Positions 36,017 to 44,503 of a stretch of 57,650 bases of DNA are shown in pieces. Origin of the DNA: Acetobacteraceae bacterium (lineage in GTDB: Bacteria > Pseudomonadota > Alphaproteobacteria > Acetobacterales > Acetobacteraceae); assembly GCA_025354865.1 (NCBI GenBank), contig JANXMB010000100.1:1-57650 (forward strand), written 5' to 3'. The notes beneath the pieces are model-generated. The model did no database searches. It saw only the letters and a program-made list of their open reading frames with translations, and had not been told where the DNA came from. A program made the translations under genes and the position numbers. Each line of letters begins with the position of its first letter. Within the stretch, counting starts at the first letter, position 1.

Positions 36017-36931
36017 ATGCGCGTGACCCAGAAGGTTAAAAAGATCCTCGATTGGTACGAGGGCGATAACCCCGGCGTGAAGGCCAATCTGGCCCGCATC
36101 CTGTGCACCGGCAAGCTCGCCGGCACCGGCAAAGTCGTGATCCTGCCGGTGGACCAAGGTTTCGAGCACGGGCCCGCGCGCAGCTTCGCGCCGAACCCGG
36201 CGGCATACGATCCGCATTACCACTACCAACTCGCCATCGACGCCGGGCTGAACGCCTACGCCGCACCGCTGGGTATGATCGCACAAGGCGCGGATACCTT
36301 TGCCGGCCAGATTCCCACCATTCTGAAGGTCAATAGCTCCAACAGCCTGGCCACGAACAAGGATCAGGCCGTGACGGCCGGTGTGAAGGACGCGCTGCGC
36401 CTGGGTTGCGCCGCCATCGGCTTCACCATCTACCCCGGCAGCGAATACGCGTTCGCCCAAATGGAAGAACTGCGGGAACTCTCGTTGGAAGCCAAGGATG
36501 CCGGTCTGGCAACCGTCGTGTGGTCCTACCCGCGCGGCCCGAACCTGGACAAAGCCGCCGAAACCGCTGTCGATATCTGCGCCTACGCTGCGCAGATGGC
36601 CGCGCTGATGGGCGCCAACATCATCAAGGTGAAACCCCCCACGGCCGTTATCAGCCTGGACGCGGCGAAAAAGAGCTACGAGAAATTCGACGGCTCCACC
36701 CTCGCCAAGCGCGTCGCCCACGTCATGCAGTCGTCCTTCGCCGGCAAGCGGATCGTCGTGTTCTCCGGTGGCGAAGCGAAGGATCTGGACGGCGTATTCG
36801 ACGAAGTGCGCGGTCTGCGCGATGGCGGGGCCAATGGCTCGATCATCGGTCGCAACACCTTCCAGCGCCCGCGCGAGGCCGCGTTGGAGATGCTGAGCAA
36901 GATCGTCGACATCTATCTGACCAAGGCCTGA
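36017..36931 (+). CDS. fbaB: Class I fructose-bisphosphate aldolase (DhnA/FbaB type)
   Basis: This 304-residue Schiff-base aldolase of the DhnA/archaeal type cleaves fructose 1,6-bisphosphate to two trioses. Landmarks are VILPVDQGFEHGP, the NIIKVKPPT strand with the likely Schiff-base lysine (K204 or K206), and IVVFSGGEAKD plus GANGSIIGRNTFQRP for phosphate binding. It is long for the family but matches the bacterial FbaB group. thiE follows 4 nt after its stop. It is the only glycolytic gene in the window. Confidence 0.93.
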   Translation: MRVTQKVKKILDWYEGDNPGVKANLARILCTGKLAGTGKVVILPVDQGFEHGPARSFAPNPAAYDPHYHYQLAIDAGLNAYAAPLGMIAQGADTFAGQIPTILKVNSSNSLATNKDQAVTAGVKDALRLGCAAIGFTIYPGSEYAFAQMEELRELSLEAKDAGLATVVWSYPRGPNLDKAAETAVDICAYAAQMAALMGANIIKVKPPTAVISLDAAKKSYEKFDGSTLAKRVAHVMQSSFAGKRIVVFSGGEAKDLDGVFDEVRGLRDGGANGSIIGRNTFQRPREAALEMLSKIVDIYLTKA

Positions 36932-36935
36932 TCGC

Positions 36936-37589
36936 ATGGCCGAGGCCGGCGGCGACGGCAAGGACCGTTGCCGTACCTACCTGATTACCCCCGAACGCTT
37001 CGATCTGCTGCCGTTCGCCGATCTATTGGCGGCGGCATTGGATGCGGGCGACGTCGCGGCGGTGCAGCTTCGCATCAAGGACGTCAGCGACGGCGTGTGG
37101 AAGCGAACCATCGATGTCCTGCGCCCGGTCGCGCAGGCCCGCAGTGTGGCGTTCCTGCTGAACGATCGGGCGGATCTGGTGGTGCAAACCGGCTGCGACG
37201 GCGCCCATGTCGGCCAGGACGACATCCCCGCCAAAGAAGCCCGGCGCATGATGGGGCCCGACCTTATGCTCGGTGTCACCTGCAAGGGCAGCCGCGATCT
37301 GGCGATGCAAGCCGGGGAGGATGGGGCGGATTACGTCGCGTTCGGCGCCTTCTACCCGTCCACCACCAAGCAGGTGACCAACCAGGTCGATCCGGAAATC
37401 CTCCGCTGGTGGTCCGAACTGATGGAAATCCCAAGTTGCGCGATCGGCGGGATCGGGCCGGAGAATTGCGGACCGCTGGTGAAAGCCGGCACCGATTTCC
37501 TCGCCGTCGTCGGCTGCGTATGGAACCACCCGGACGGCCCGGCCGCCGGGGTGCGGGCGCTGAACAAGGCGATTGCCGAGGCGGGGTAA
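36936..37589 (+). CDS. thiE: Thiamine phosphate synthase
   Basis: This 217-residue TIM-barrel enzyme joins HMP-pyrophosphate and thiazole phosphate to form thiamine phosphate. Family landmarks are YLITPERF, VQLRIKD, FLLNDRADL, DGAHVGQDD, GVTCKGSRD, DYVAFGAFYPSTTK and AIGGIGPEN. The Lys in QLRIKD and the Asp pair bind the diphosphate and Mg. It shares an operon with the aldolase gene (4-nt gap). No TPP riboswitch was recognised, which is expected because it is not the first gene. It may be a ThiE paralogue, since it stands apart from other thi genes. Confidence 0.92.
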   Translation: MAEAGGDGKDRCRTYLITPERFDLLPFADLLAAALDAGDVAAVQLRIKDVSDGVWKRTIDVLRPVAQARSVAFLLNDRADLVVQTGCDGAHVGQDDIPAKEARRMMGPDLMLGVTCKGSRDLAMQAGEDGADYVAFGAFYPSTTKQVTNQVDPEILRWWSELMEIPSCAIGGIGPENCGPLVKAGTDFLAVVGCVWNHPDGPAAGVRALNKAIAEAG

Positions 37590-37614
37590 ACAAGTCGGCG
37601 CGATTCCGTCGCCC

Positions 37615-38151
37615 TCAGGCCAGCGCGTATTCTACCTCCGCCGTATAAACCGACTGCTCTTTACCAAGCCGCGCGCTGAACAACGTGAAATGTTCGACGG
37701 GGAAGGGTTCGGCGCGAAACAGGTTATGGGCCTGGACGAATGCGACCAGTTTGAACTCCGGCGCGTTGTCGAGCCGAGCCAACGTGACATGCGGCTGGAA
37801 ACGGCGGCGTTCGGGTTCGAGCCCGACCCGTTGCAGCGCGGTCTCGATCTTGTTCTGCAGGTGCTCCAGGCGCGGATTGCGGTCTACCCCGATATAAAGC
37901 GTGTTGGCACGCCCGCCTTTGTCGAACGTGCCGACCCCCGCCATTGTCAGATCGAGCTGCTGGCCGCGCAGCGCGGCCAGAGCCAGGTCGATTTCCTCGG
38001 CGACATGGGGCGGCACCTCCCCGATGAAGCGCAAGGTCAGGTGGTAGTTTTCCGGCGGCACCCAGCGGGCGCCCTGGATACCGGCAACGGCCAGCGCCAC
38101 GATGCGGTGGCGCAGGTCCCAGGGCAGATCGATGGCGACGAACAGCCTCAT
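37615..38151 (-). CDS. thpR: RNA 2',3'-cyclic phosphodiesterase
   Basis: This 178-residue 2H phosphoesterase carries the two HxTL catalytic motifs HLTLRFIG and HVTLARL in the spacing typical of ThpR/LigT. It opens 2',3'-cyclic phosphates of RNA ends, with weak ligase activity in some relatives. The start is MRLFVAIDLP, the usual N terminus. Its ATG overlaps the stop of the esterase gene by 4 nt, and it is convergent with thiE, 25 nt apart. Confidence 0.93.
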   Translation of the reverse strand: MRLFVAIDLPWDLRHRIVALAVAGIQGARWVPPENYHLTLRFIGEVPPHVAEEIDLALAALRGQQLDLTMAGVGTFDKGGRANTLYIGVDRNPRLEHLQNKIETALQRVGLEPERRRFQPHVTLARLDNAPEFKLVAFVQAHNLFRAEPFPVEHFTLFSARLGKEQSVYTAEVEYALA

Positions 38152-38795
38152 TTCGGGGGTACATCGGCCAACAGGCGCTCGATGGTTGGCAGCAGGCGGG
38201 CAACGATGCGGCGCACGCCCTCGGCGTTCGGATGCAGGCGATCGGGCTGGTTCAACACAGGGTCGGCCGCCACCCCTTCCAGGAAAAACGGGTCGAACAG
38301 CACCTGCGGGCGCTGGGCCAACCGGACATAAACCGCGCGGAATTCCACGTCGTAGGCCGAGCCCAGATTGGGCAGCGCCTGCATGCCGCTCAGAAGTACC
38401 GGGATATGTCGAGCGGCGAGACCGTCGAGAATGGCGGTGAGATTGGCTTCCATTTGCTTCGGATCCAGCCCGCGCAACCCGTCGTTGGCGCCGAGTTCGA
38501 CGATCGCCGCATCGGCCCCGTCGGCCAGCACCCAGTCCAGGCGCGCCCGACCGCCGGCCGTGGTATCGCCGGACACCGCCCCATCGACGATGGTGACGGC
38601 GACGCCGCGCGCGGTCAGCGCATCCTGCAGCCGGGCCTGAAACCCGTCCGCGCGGGGCAAGCCGTAACCGGCCGTGAGGGAGTCGCCCAGAACCAGCAAC
38701 CGGACAGCGGCCTGAGCCGGGGAAACCGCCAGCAGCACAAACAACAGAAGCCCGGGCTTACCCCAGCGGCGGAGAACCCCATATGCTGCCGTCAT
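38148..38795 (-). CDS. tesA: Arylesterase / TesA-like SGNH hydrolase
   Basis: This 215-residue exported SGNH hydrolase has a signal peptide through about residue 29 (LLLFVLLAVSPAQA), block I LGDSLTAGYGLP (Ser39), block II Gly, block III GANDGLRG and the DRLHPNAEG Asp/His pair. It matches E. coli TesA (thioesterase I/protease I/lysophospholipase L1). Its ATG at 38795 overlaps the ATG of the divergent ABC gene; another start three codons earlier is possible. The tesA|ybbA-ybbP arrangement is conserved from E. coli, which supports all three calls. Confidence 0.9.
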   Translation of the reverse strand: MTAAYGVLRRWGKPGLLLFVLLAVSPAQAAVRLLVLGDSLTAGYGLPRADGFQARLQDALTARGVAVTIVDGAVSGDTTAGGRARLDWVLADGADAAIVELGANDGLRGLDPKQMEANLTAILDGLAARHIPVLLSGMQALPNLGSAYDVEFRAVYVRLAQRPQVLFDPFFLEGVAADPVLNQPDRLHPNAEGVRRIVARLLPTIERLLADVPPK

Positions 38796-39543
38796 GGATG
38801 CCATCGTGCCAACAGCCCCCGAATCGCCCCTGGTCCAGGTCCGGGGGCTGACCTTGACGGTGCCCTCGGCAGCCGGGCCGGTCAATATTTTGCGCGGCGT
38901 CGATCTCGACATCGCTGCCAATGCCGCCGTGGCGCTGGTCGGCCCATCGGGATCGGGGAAAACCAGCCTGCTGATGCTACTGGCCGGGTTGGAGCGCGCG
39001 ACATCCGGGACCATAAACCTGGACGGGCAAACGGTCACCGCGATGAACGAGGACGCCTTGGCCCGCCTCCGCCGGCAGTCGGTCGGGATCGTTTTCCAGG
39101 CCTTCCATTTGATCCCAACCATGACGGCGCTGGAAAACGTGTCCGTCCCACTGGAACTCGCCGGCCGCGCGGATGCCGTGGTTCGCGCGGCCGAGGCGCT
39201 GCAATCGGTCGGCCTCGGCCATCGCCTGACGCATCTGCCCGGCCAACTCTCGGGCGGGGAGCAACAGCGGGTCGCGCTGGCCCGCGCCTTCGCGCCGGAG
39301 CCGAAATTGCTGCTGGCGGACGAGCCGACCGGCAACCTGGATCATGCGACCGGGGCGCAGGTGATGGACCTGCTGTTTGCCCTGCGCGCCCGTGCCGGCA
39401 CCACGCTGCTGCTGATCACCCACGATCCCCGGCTGGCAGAACGCTGCGACCGGCTGGCCCGCATGGAAGACGGTCGGGTTCTGGCGGCAGCGGCGCTGCC
39501 ATCGATGCCGTCCCGCCGCGACATGGGAACCATACGCGCGTGA
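38794..39543 (+). CDS. ybbA: ABC transporter ATP-binding protein (YbbA-like)
   Basis: This 249-residue ATPase of the LolD/MacB-like group has Walker A GPSGSGKTS, a Q-loop (VFQAFHLIPTMTALENV), signature LSGGEQQRVALARAF, Walker B LLLADEPTGNLD and an H-loop. It pairs with the large permease encoded immediately downstream (TGATG overlap). The proposed role of YbbAP in other bacteria is envelope related, perhaps moving lipids or acyl products; the neighbouring TesA-like esterase fits that idea but does not prove it. Confidence 0.92.
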   Translation: MDAIVPTAPESPLVQVRGLTLTVPSAAGPVNILRGVDLDIAANAAVALVGPSGSGKTSLLMLLAGLERATSGTINLDGQTVTAMNEDALARLRRQSVGIVFQAFHLIPTMTALENVSVPLELAGRADAVVRAAEALQSVGLGHRLTHLPGQLSGGEQQRVALARAFAPEPKLLLADEPTGNLDHATGAQVMDLLFALRARAGTTLLLITHDPRLAERCDRLARMEDGRVLAAAALPSMPSRRDMGTIRA

Positions 39544-42038
39544 TGCTTGCCCTCCGCCTCGCCCGCCGGGAACTGCGCGGCGGCGTCCGTGGCCTTCGCG
39601 GCGTCGTGCTCTGCCTCGCGCTCGGTGTCGCTGTCATTGCCGCGGTCGGCGGCTTGCGGGCGGCGGTCGATGCCGGCATGGCGAACGATGGGCGGCGCAT
39701 TCTCGGCGGCGATCTGGAAATCGACGGGGGTGGCGATCCGCTGCCCGACGGACTGCGGTCATGGCTGGCACCGCGCACCGTCGCGCTATCCGAGATCGTG
39801 CAAATGCGCTCGATCGCGATCGCCCCGTCCGGGGAGCGGCAACTCGTCGAACTCAAGGCCGTGGATGGCGCATGGCCGCTGGTCGGCACGGTCGGCATCG
39901 ACCCGCCGCAACCGCTCGCCGCAGCTTTGGCGCGGAATGGCATTCTGCTGGACCCGGTGATCCTGTCCCGCCTCGGCCTCGTGCCCGGGGATACGGTCCG
40001 GATTGGCAACGCCGATTTCCGGGTTGCCGGCGCTTTGACGCTGGAGCCAGATCGCGTTGTCGCGCCCTCGTTGTTCGGAGCACGAGCGCTGATCGGTGCG
40101 GCGGCGTTGCCGGCGACGGGGTTGATGCTGCCGGGCGCGATGATCCGATATGCCTTGCGCGCGACCGTCGCCCCGGAGGTCGGCACGGCGCGCCTCCAGG
40201 CGGAGATTCAGGCCGCGTTCCCCGATCGGGGCCTGCGCGTGCGCGATCCGAACGATGCGGCGCCAGGGGTGAAGCGGTTCCTCGACCAAACCAGCCTGTT
40301 TCTGACGCTGGTCGGACTGACATCGCTGCTTGTCGGCGGCATCGGGGTCGCCAACGGCGTGCGCGCCTGGTTGGATGCCCGCTCCCGCACGATCGCGACC
40401 CTGCGCTGCCTCGGCGCTTCGGGCGGCACGGTCTTCGCTGTCTGCCTGATCCAGGCCATGGCGCTGGCTGGATTGGGCATAATGCTGGGGCTAGCGGCGG
40501 GGGCGATCCTGCCGTTGGCAGGCGCCCGATTGTTGCGGGACATCCTGCCGGTCCCGCCCGTCACCGGGCTTTATCCCGGGGCGCTCGGCCTTGCCGCCAC
40601 ATACGGGGTGCTCACGGCGTTCGCCTTCGCGCTATGGCCGTTGGGCCGAGCGATGCAAATTCCCGGCGCTGCCCTGTTCCGGGAAGTCGCGCCCGAAGGC
40701 CGGCCCGCCCCATCGATCATGCTGGCAACCCTGGGTGCCGTTGCTGCCCTGGCCGTTGTCACCGTTGCCACCGCCCCCGATCGGCGCATGGCCTATTGGT
40801 TCTGCGCGGCAGCCCTGGCGACCCTGGCCCTGTTCCGCATCGGCGCCTGGGCGTTGATGCTGGCCGCGCGATCAGTCTCCACCGCCCGCCTCCCCCCCTG
40901 GGCGCGGCTCGGCATCGCCAATCTGCACCGGCCGGGCGCGACGACCGCGCTGCTGCTGGTATCGGTCGGCCTCGGCCTGTCCACCCTGGCCACCGTCGCC
41001 CAGATCCAGGGCAATATCGGGCGCGCGGTGCGGGAGCAAATGCCCGCCAACGCGCCGAGTTTCTTCTTCATCGATATCCAGTCCGACCAGATCGATCGGT
41101 TCGCGGCGATCGTCCGAGCACACCCCGGTACCCGGGATTTGCGGGATGTGCCGTCGCTGCGGGCACGAATCGTGGCGGTGAAGGGCGTTCCGGTGGACGA
41201 GGTCCGCACCACGCCGGAAACCGCATTCGCGCTGAAGGGCGACCGCGGCCTGACCTATGCGGCCACGCCGCCGCCGGGCACCCGGTTGGCTGCCGGGCAA
41301 TGGTGGCCAGCGGATTACGACGGCCCGCCCTTGGTGTCGTTCGATGCCGGACTGGCGAAGGGATGGGGTGTCGGCATCGGCGATACGATCCGCGTCAATG
41401 TGCTGGGTCGCGACCTGGATCTGACCGTCGCCAACCTGCGCGACATCGCGTGGCAGAGCCTGTCGATCAACTTCTTCATGGTTGCCAGCCCAGGATTGCT
41501 GGCGCGCGCCCCGCACACCCATATCGCCACCGTGCATGTCGCCAGTGCCGAGCAGGGCGGGTTGCTGAAGGCGGTGACGGATGCGCTGCCGAATGTCACC
41601 GGCATCCGCGTTGCCGACGTGTTGGCGTCGATCGCCGCGCTGCTCGACCAGCTCGCCGCCGCGCTCAGTGCCACCGGCGGGCTGACTTTGATCGCCGGGG
41701 CCGTCGTGCTGGTCGGCGCCGTCGCCGCCGGTCAACGGCGCCGCACGCGGGAAGCGGTGGTGCTGCGAACCCTCGGTGCGACCCGTGCCCAGATCCGCGC
41801 GGCCTGGCTGACGGAGTTCGGGGTGCTCGGGCTCACCGCTGGCGTGCTGGCGGCTTTTGTCGGATCGGGTGCCAGCTTTGCGATGGCACATTACATTTTA
41901 CACACCGACTGGGAATTCATGCCGGTTTCGCTTATCTTCACACTTGCGGGCGCGTTGGTGATAATGTTGATATTCGGCTACACTGGCACCGCCGCCGCAT
42001 TGCGCGCCAAACCGGCCGCGCTTCTGCGCAACGAGTAA
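39543..42038 (+). CDS. ybbP: ABC transporter permease (YbbP-like, FtsX family)
   Basis: This 831-residue membrane protein has an N-terminal helix (about 20-40), a periplasmic domain, a first FtsX core with three helices (about 250-400), a pair of helices near 400-450, a second periplasmic domain and a C-terminal FtsX core. The motif ARSRTIATLRCLGASGGTVFAV and its repeat RRTREAVVLRTLGATRAQIRAAW mark the two halves. A GTG at 39540 is an equal alternative start. The reading frame extends 1.3 kb upstream as a shadow of tesA and ybbA. Forms a transporter with YbbA. Confidence 0.9.
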   Translation: MLALRLARRELRGGVRGLRGVVLCLALGVAVIAAVGGLRAAVDAGMANDGRRILGGDLEIDGGGDPLPDGLRSWLAPRTVALSEIVQMRSIAIAPSGERQLVELKAVDGAWPLVGTVGIDPPQPLAAALARNGILLDPVILSRLGLVPGDTVRIGNADFRVAGALTLEPDRVVAPSLFGARALIGAAALPATGLMLPGAMIRYALRATVAPEVGTARLQAEIQAAFPDRGLRVRDPNDAAPGVKRFLDQTSLFLTLVGLTSLLVGGIGVANGVRAWLDARSRTIATLRCLGASGGTVFAVCLIQAMALAGLGIMLGLAAGAILPLAGARLLRDILPVPPVTGLYPGALGLAATYGVLTAFAFALWPLGRAMQIPGAALFREVAPEGRPAPSIMLATLGAVAALAVVTVATAPDRRMAYWFCAAALATLALFRIGAWALMLAARSVSTARLPPWARLGIANLHRPGATTALLLVSVGLGLSTLATVAQIQGNIGRAVREQMPANAPSFFFIDIQSDQIDRFAAIVRAHPGTRDLRDVPSLRARIVAVKGVPVDEVRTTPETAFALKGDRGLTYAATPPPGTRLAAGQWWPADYDGPPLVSFDAGLAKGWGVGIGDTIRVNVLGRDLDLTVANLRDIAWQSLSINFFMVASPGLLARAPHTHIATVHVASAEQGGLLKAVTDALPNVTGIRVADVLASIAALLDQLAAALSATGGLTLIAGAVVLVGAVAAGQRRRTREAVVLRTLGATRAQIRAAWLTEFGVLGLTAGVLAAFVGSGASFAMAHYILHTDWEFMPVSLIFTLAGALVIMLIFGYTGTAAALRAKPAALLRNE

Positions 42039-42050
42039 GAGAGGGGAATC

Positions 42051-42821
42051 ATGGCTTTCACGCCGCAATACGGGGCTTACCCGCAAGCCTCCGCCGCCAC
42101 GAACGCCGCTGTCATGGACGCGGGCCTTCGGGCTTATATGCTGCGGGTCTACAATTGGATGTCGTCCGGCCTGCTGTTGACCGGCATTATCGCCTACGCG
42201 ATCGCCAACACCAGCGCCCTGGGCCTTTTCTACCACGCCGTCCGCACGCCCTATGGCACCGCCATGCAGCCGACGGCGCTGGCGATGGTCGCGATGTTCG
42301 CGCCGCTCGGCTTCGTCCTGGTGCTCAGCCTGGGGGTGAACAAGCTATCGACCACGGCGGCACAGGCGCTGTTCTGGGCGTTCTGCGCGACGATGGGCGC
42401 CAGCCTGACGAACATCTTCATCGTCTACACGTCGGAATCCATCGTGCGGGTGTTCTTCATCACCGCCGCGACCTTCGGCACCATGAGCTTGTGGGGCTAC
42501 ACGACGAAGTCCGACCTCAGCCGCATGGGCAGCTTCCTGATGATGGGCCTGTTCGGCATCGTGATCGCCGGTCTGGTGAACATCTTCATGCAGAGCAGCG
42601 CCTTGCAGTTCGCGATCAGCCTGATCGGTGTCGTCGTGTTCACCGGCCTGACCGCCTACGACACCCAGCGGATCAAGGCCGACTATGTGCAGTATGCCTA
42701 TGCCGCCGGGATGGATGGGGCGAACAAGCGCAGTGTCTACGACGCCCTGAGCCTGTATCTCAACTTCATCAACCTATTCATGATGCTGTTGCAGCTTCTG
42801 GGGAACCGGAACAACAACTGA
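42051..42821 (+). CDS. Bax inhibitor-1/YccA family membrane protein
   Basis: This 256-residue inner-membrane protein has seven helices. The N-terminal start after a Tyr/Ala-rich tail (AYMLRVYNWMSSGLLLTGIIAY) and the C-terminal DTQRIK signature are typical of BI-1/YccA proteins, which modulate FtsH protease in E. coli and leak Ca2+ in some relatives. Its start follows AGAGGGG, 12 nt after ybbP, so it may be cotranscribed. A strong terminator follows. Confidence 0.93.
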   Translation: MAFTPQYGAYPQASAATNAAVMDAGLRAYMLRVYNWMSSGLLLTGIIAYAIANTSALGLFYHAVRTPYGTAMQPTALAMVAMFAPLGFVLVLSLGVNKLSTTAAQALFWAFCATMGASLTNIFIVYTSESIVRVFFITAATFGTMSLWGYTTKSDLSRMGSFLMMGLFGIVIAGLVNIFMQSSALQFAISLIGVVVFTGLTAYDTQRIKADYVQYAYAAGMDGANKRSVYDALSLYLNFINLFMMLLQLLGNRNNN

Positions 42822-42850
42822 TCGGGCCGACCGGCCCAACGACGAAACCG

Positions 42851-42879
42851 GCCCCGGACCGCAAGGTTCGGGGCTTTTT
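42851..42879 (+). terminator. Rho-independent terminator after BI-1 gene
   Basis: The stem GCCCCGGACC / GGTTCGGGGC (one G-T pair) with loop GCAA is followed by TTTTTC. It starts 30 nt after the BI-1 stop, closing the ybbA-ybbP-BI-1 unit. Confidence 0.9.
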
Positions 42880-42933
42880 CTTGGCCGGATGGGATGGGGC
42901 CAGATGGGATGGGACCAGCGACGGTCGCGGCGG

Positions 42934-43437
42934 TCAGGCCGCCTTCAGGAAATCACCGAGCTTGGCGATGGCGATGGCGGTCGGCTTGTCGGTGCCGTCG
43001 AGGGCGGCGAGTTCGGCCGCGAACCGATCGAGGGCGGATTCGTAGATCTGACGCTCTGAAAAGCTCTGATCCGGCTGGCCGGCGTTGCGGTGAAGATCGC
43101 GCACGACCTCGGCAATCGCCATCGGATCGCCGGAGTTGATCTTTGCGTCGTATTCCTGCGCCCGACGCGACCACATGGTGCGCTTGATCCGAGCCCGCCC
43201 TTTCAGGACGGCCATCGCCTCATCGAACTGCTTGCGCGACGAGAGCTTACGCAGGCCGGCGGTACGCGCCTTGGCGACCGGCACCCGCAGGGTCATGCGG
43301 TTTTCTTCGAAGGTGATGTGGATCAGTTCCAGCCGGTGGCCGGCGATCTCCTCCGTGGCGATACGTTCGACCTTGCCGACACCGTGGGTCGGGTAGACCA
43401 CATGATCGCCCTCGACGAAGATCTCGGCTTTCGCCAT
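42934..43437 (-). CDS. CarD/CdnL family RNA polymerase-binding regulator
   Basis: This 167-residue core starts MAKAEIFVEGDHVVYPTHGVGKVERIA, the CarD_CdnL RNA polymerase-interacting domain, and ends with the helical DNA-binding domain (RTMWSRRAQEYDAKINSGDP). Family members stabilise the open complex at rRNA and other housekeeping promoters; Caulobacter CdnL is of similar length. A longer N terminus is possible: an ATG at 43699 opens a plausible frame that ends by a +1 shift before joining this one (see findings). No good ribosome site precedes 43437. It closes the helicase-S4-fdxA-carD cluster. Confidence 0.88.
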   Translation of the reverse strand: MAKAEIFVEGDHVVYPTHGVGKVERIATEEIAGHRLELIHITFEENRMTLRVPVAKARTAGLRKLSSRKQFDEAMAVLKGRARIKRTMWSRRAQEYDAKINSGDPMAIAEVVRDLHRNAGQPDQSFSERQIYESALDRFAAELAALDGTDKPTAIAIAKLGDFLKAA

Positions 43438-43781
43438 TGGGCGCGGGATTTGGGTCGGGCCGCCATGCGGGATCGGACGGCGGATTTCCCGATCCAGCCG
43501 CGCCGCTGCGGGTGCTTCCGGGGGCGCCGGCTCAGCCTCCGGTGCGTCCGGCTCGATCGGGGCGCCGGCTTTCACCTCGGTCTCCTGCGCGGCGGCCCTG
43601 GGCGACCGGGCGGGACGGCTTGCGCAATGGCCGGGTCGCAGCGACGGCTTCGGTGCTCGACGCTTCGGGCGAAACCGCGGCCTCTGCGGAATCAATCATG
43701 CTCGACACCCCGTATCCCTTTATTATGGGGGCAATATAGGAATGCGCCGCCGGCCTGTCAGAGGCCGGATTCGGTCAAAGC

Positions 43782-44114
43782 TCAGACCGTGCCGGGTTCC
43801 GGGGAGAACAGCGCCTTCTTGCCGGGCTTGTCCTTCCAATCGTCCGCATCGGCCGGCGCTTCGCCTTTGCGGGTGATATTGGGCCACATCGCGGCATAGG
43901 TGCGGTTCAGTTCCACCCATTCGGACGCCCTGTCGTCGCTATCGGGCAGAATGGCGGAGACCGGGCATTCGGGCTCGCAGACGCCGCAATCGATGCATTC
44001 GTCGGGATGGATAACCAGCATATTCTCGCCGACATAGAAGCAGTCGACCGGACACACCTCCACGCAGTCCATGTACTTGCACTTGATGCAGCCGTCGGCG
44101 ACCACGTAGGTCAT
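43782..44114 (-). CDS. fdxA: 7Fe ferredoxin FdxA
   Basis: This 110-residue ferredoxin has the cysteine pattern of the Azotobacter-type 7Fe proteins: [17 protein letters not shown] for the [3Fe-4S]/[4Fe-4S] pair and [16 protein letters not shown] for the second cluster. Its acidic C-terminal extension of about 55 residues is typical of alphaproteobacterial FdxA. It carries electrons in the cytoplasm; partner unknown. A good ribosome site (GAGGGG) precedes ATG 44114. Placed between the S4-protein and carD genes, an arrangement common in the class. Confidence 0.95.
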   Translation of the reverse strand: MTYVVADGCIKCKYMDCVEVCPVDCFYVGENMLVIHPDECIDCGVCEPECPVSAILPDSDDRASEWVELNRTYAAMWPNITRKGEAPADADDWKDKPGKKALFSPEPGTV

Positions 44115-44215
44115 GAGGAACCCCTCGGATGCGACCCGCAGGCCGGTTTACCAGGGCGGGCGATATGCCGGGCTTTGCACCGCAACGCAAGACCGTTTCT
44201 GTCCGGGCAGACCGT

Positions 44216-44497
44216 CTATGCGATCTCTTCGTACAAGGTGCGGGCCTCCGTGGCCGGCCCGCGCCGTTCGGTCAGGGCCAGAATGCGGACAACGCGCACC
44301 TCGGCGCCGATGGCGACCGTCAGCACATCGGCGATGCGTACCCGCGCATGCGCCTTATCCGTTGGGAGGCGATTGATCCGTACCGCCCCGTCCCCCACCA
44401 GTTGGGCGCAGTCGCTGCGGGCTTTACGGAAGCGCGCGCACCACAGCCATTTGTCCAGTCGCTGCCAGTCGCGGTCTTCCAAATCGGCCGTTGCCAA
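44216..44497 (-). CDS. S4 domain RNA-binding protein (HslR/Hsp15-like)
   Basis: This 93-residue protein has the S4 fold pattern RLDKWLWCARFRKARSDCAQLVGDGAVRINRLPTDKA, close to heat-shock protein 15 (HslR), which binds free 50S subunits with stalled nascent chains. The start is a TTG at 44497, 6 nt after the helicase stop, implying translational coupling. A 101-nt gap with no recognised gene separates it from fdxA. Confidence 0.88.
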   Translation of the reverse strand: MATADLEDRDWQRLDKWLWCARFRKARSDCAQLVGDGAVRINRLPTDKAHARVRIADVLTVAIGAEVRVVRILALTERRGPATEARTLYEEIA

Positions 44498-44503
44498 GGC
44501 GGC

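Noticed and set aside
33637-36039. 800-codon open frame on the plus strand
   Set aside because: Shadow of the GMC oxidoreductase and transporter genes.
38232-39542. Upstream open frame fused to ybbP
   Set aside because: It overlaps tesA and ybbA, which have clear motifs; the fusion part has no homology.
39761-43045. 1094-codon open frame on the plus strand
   Set aside because: Arg/Ala-rich shadow of ybbP and the BI-1 gene in another frame.
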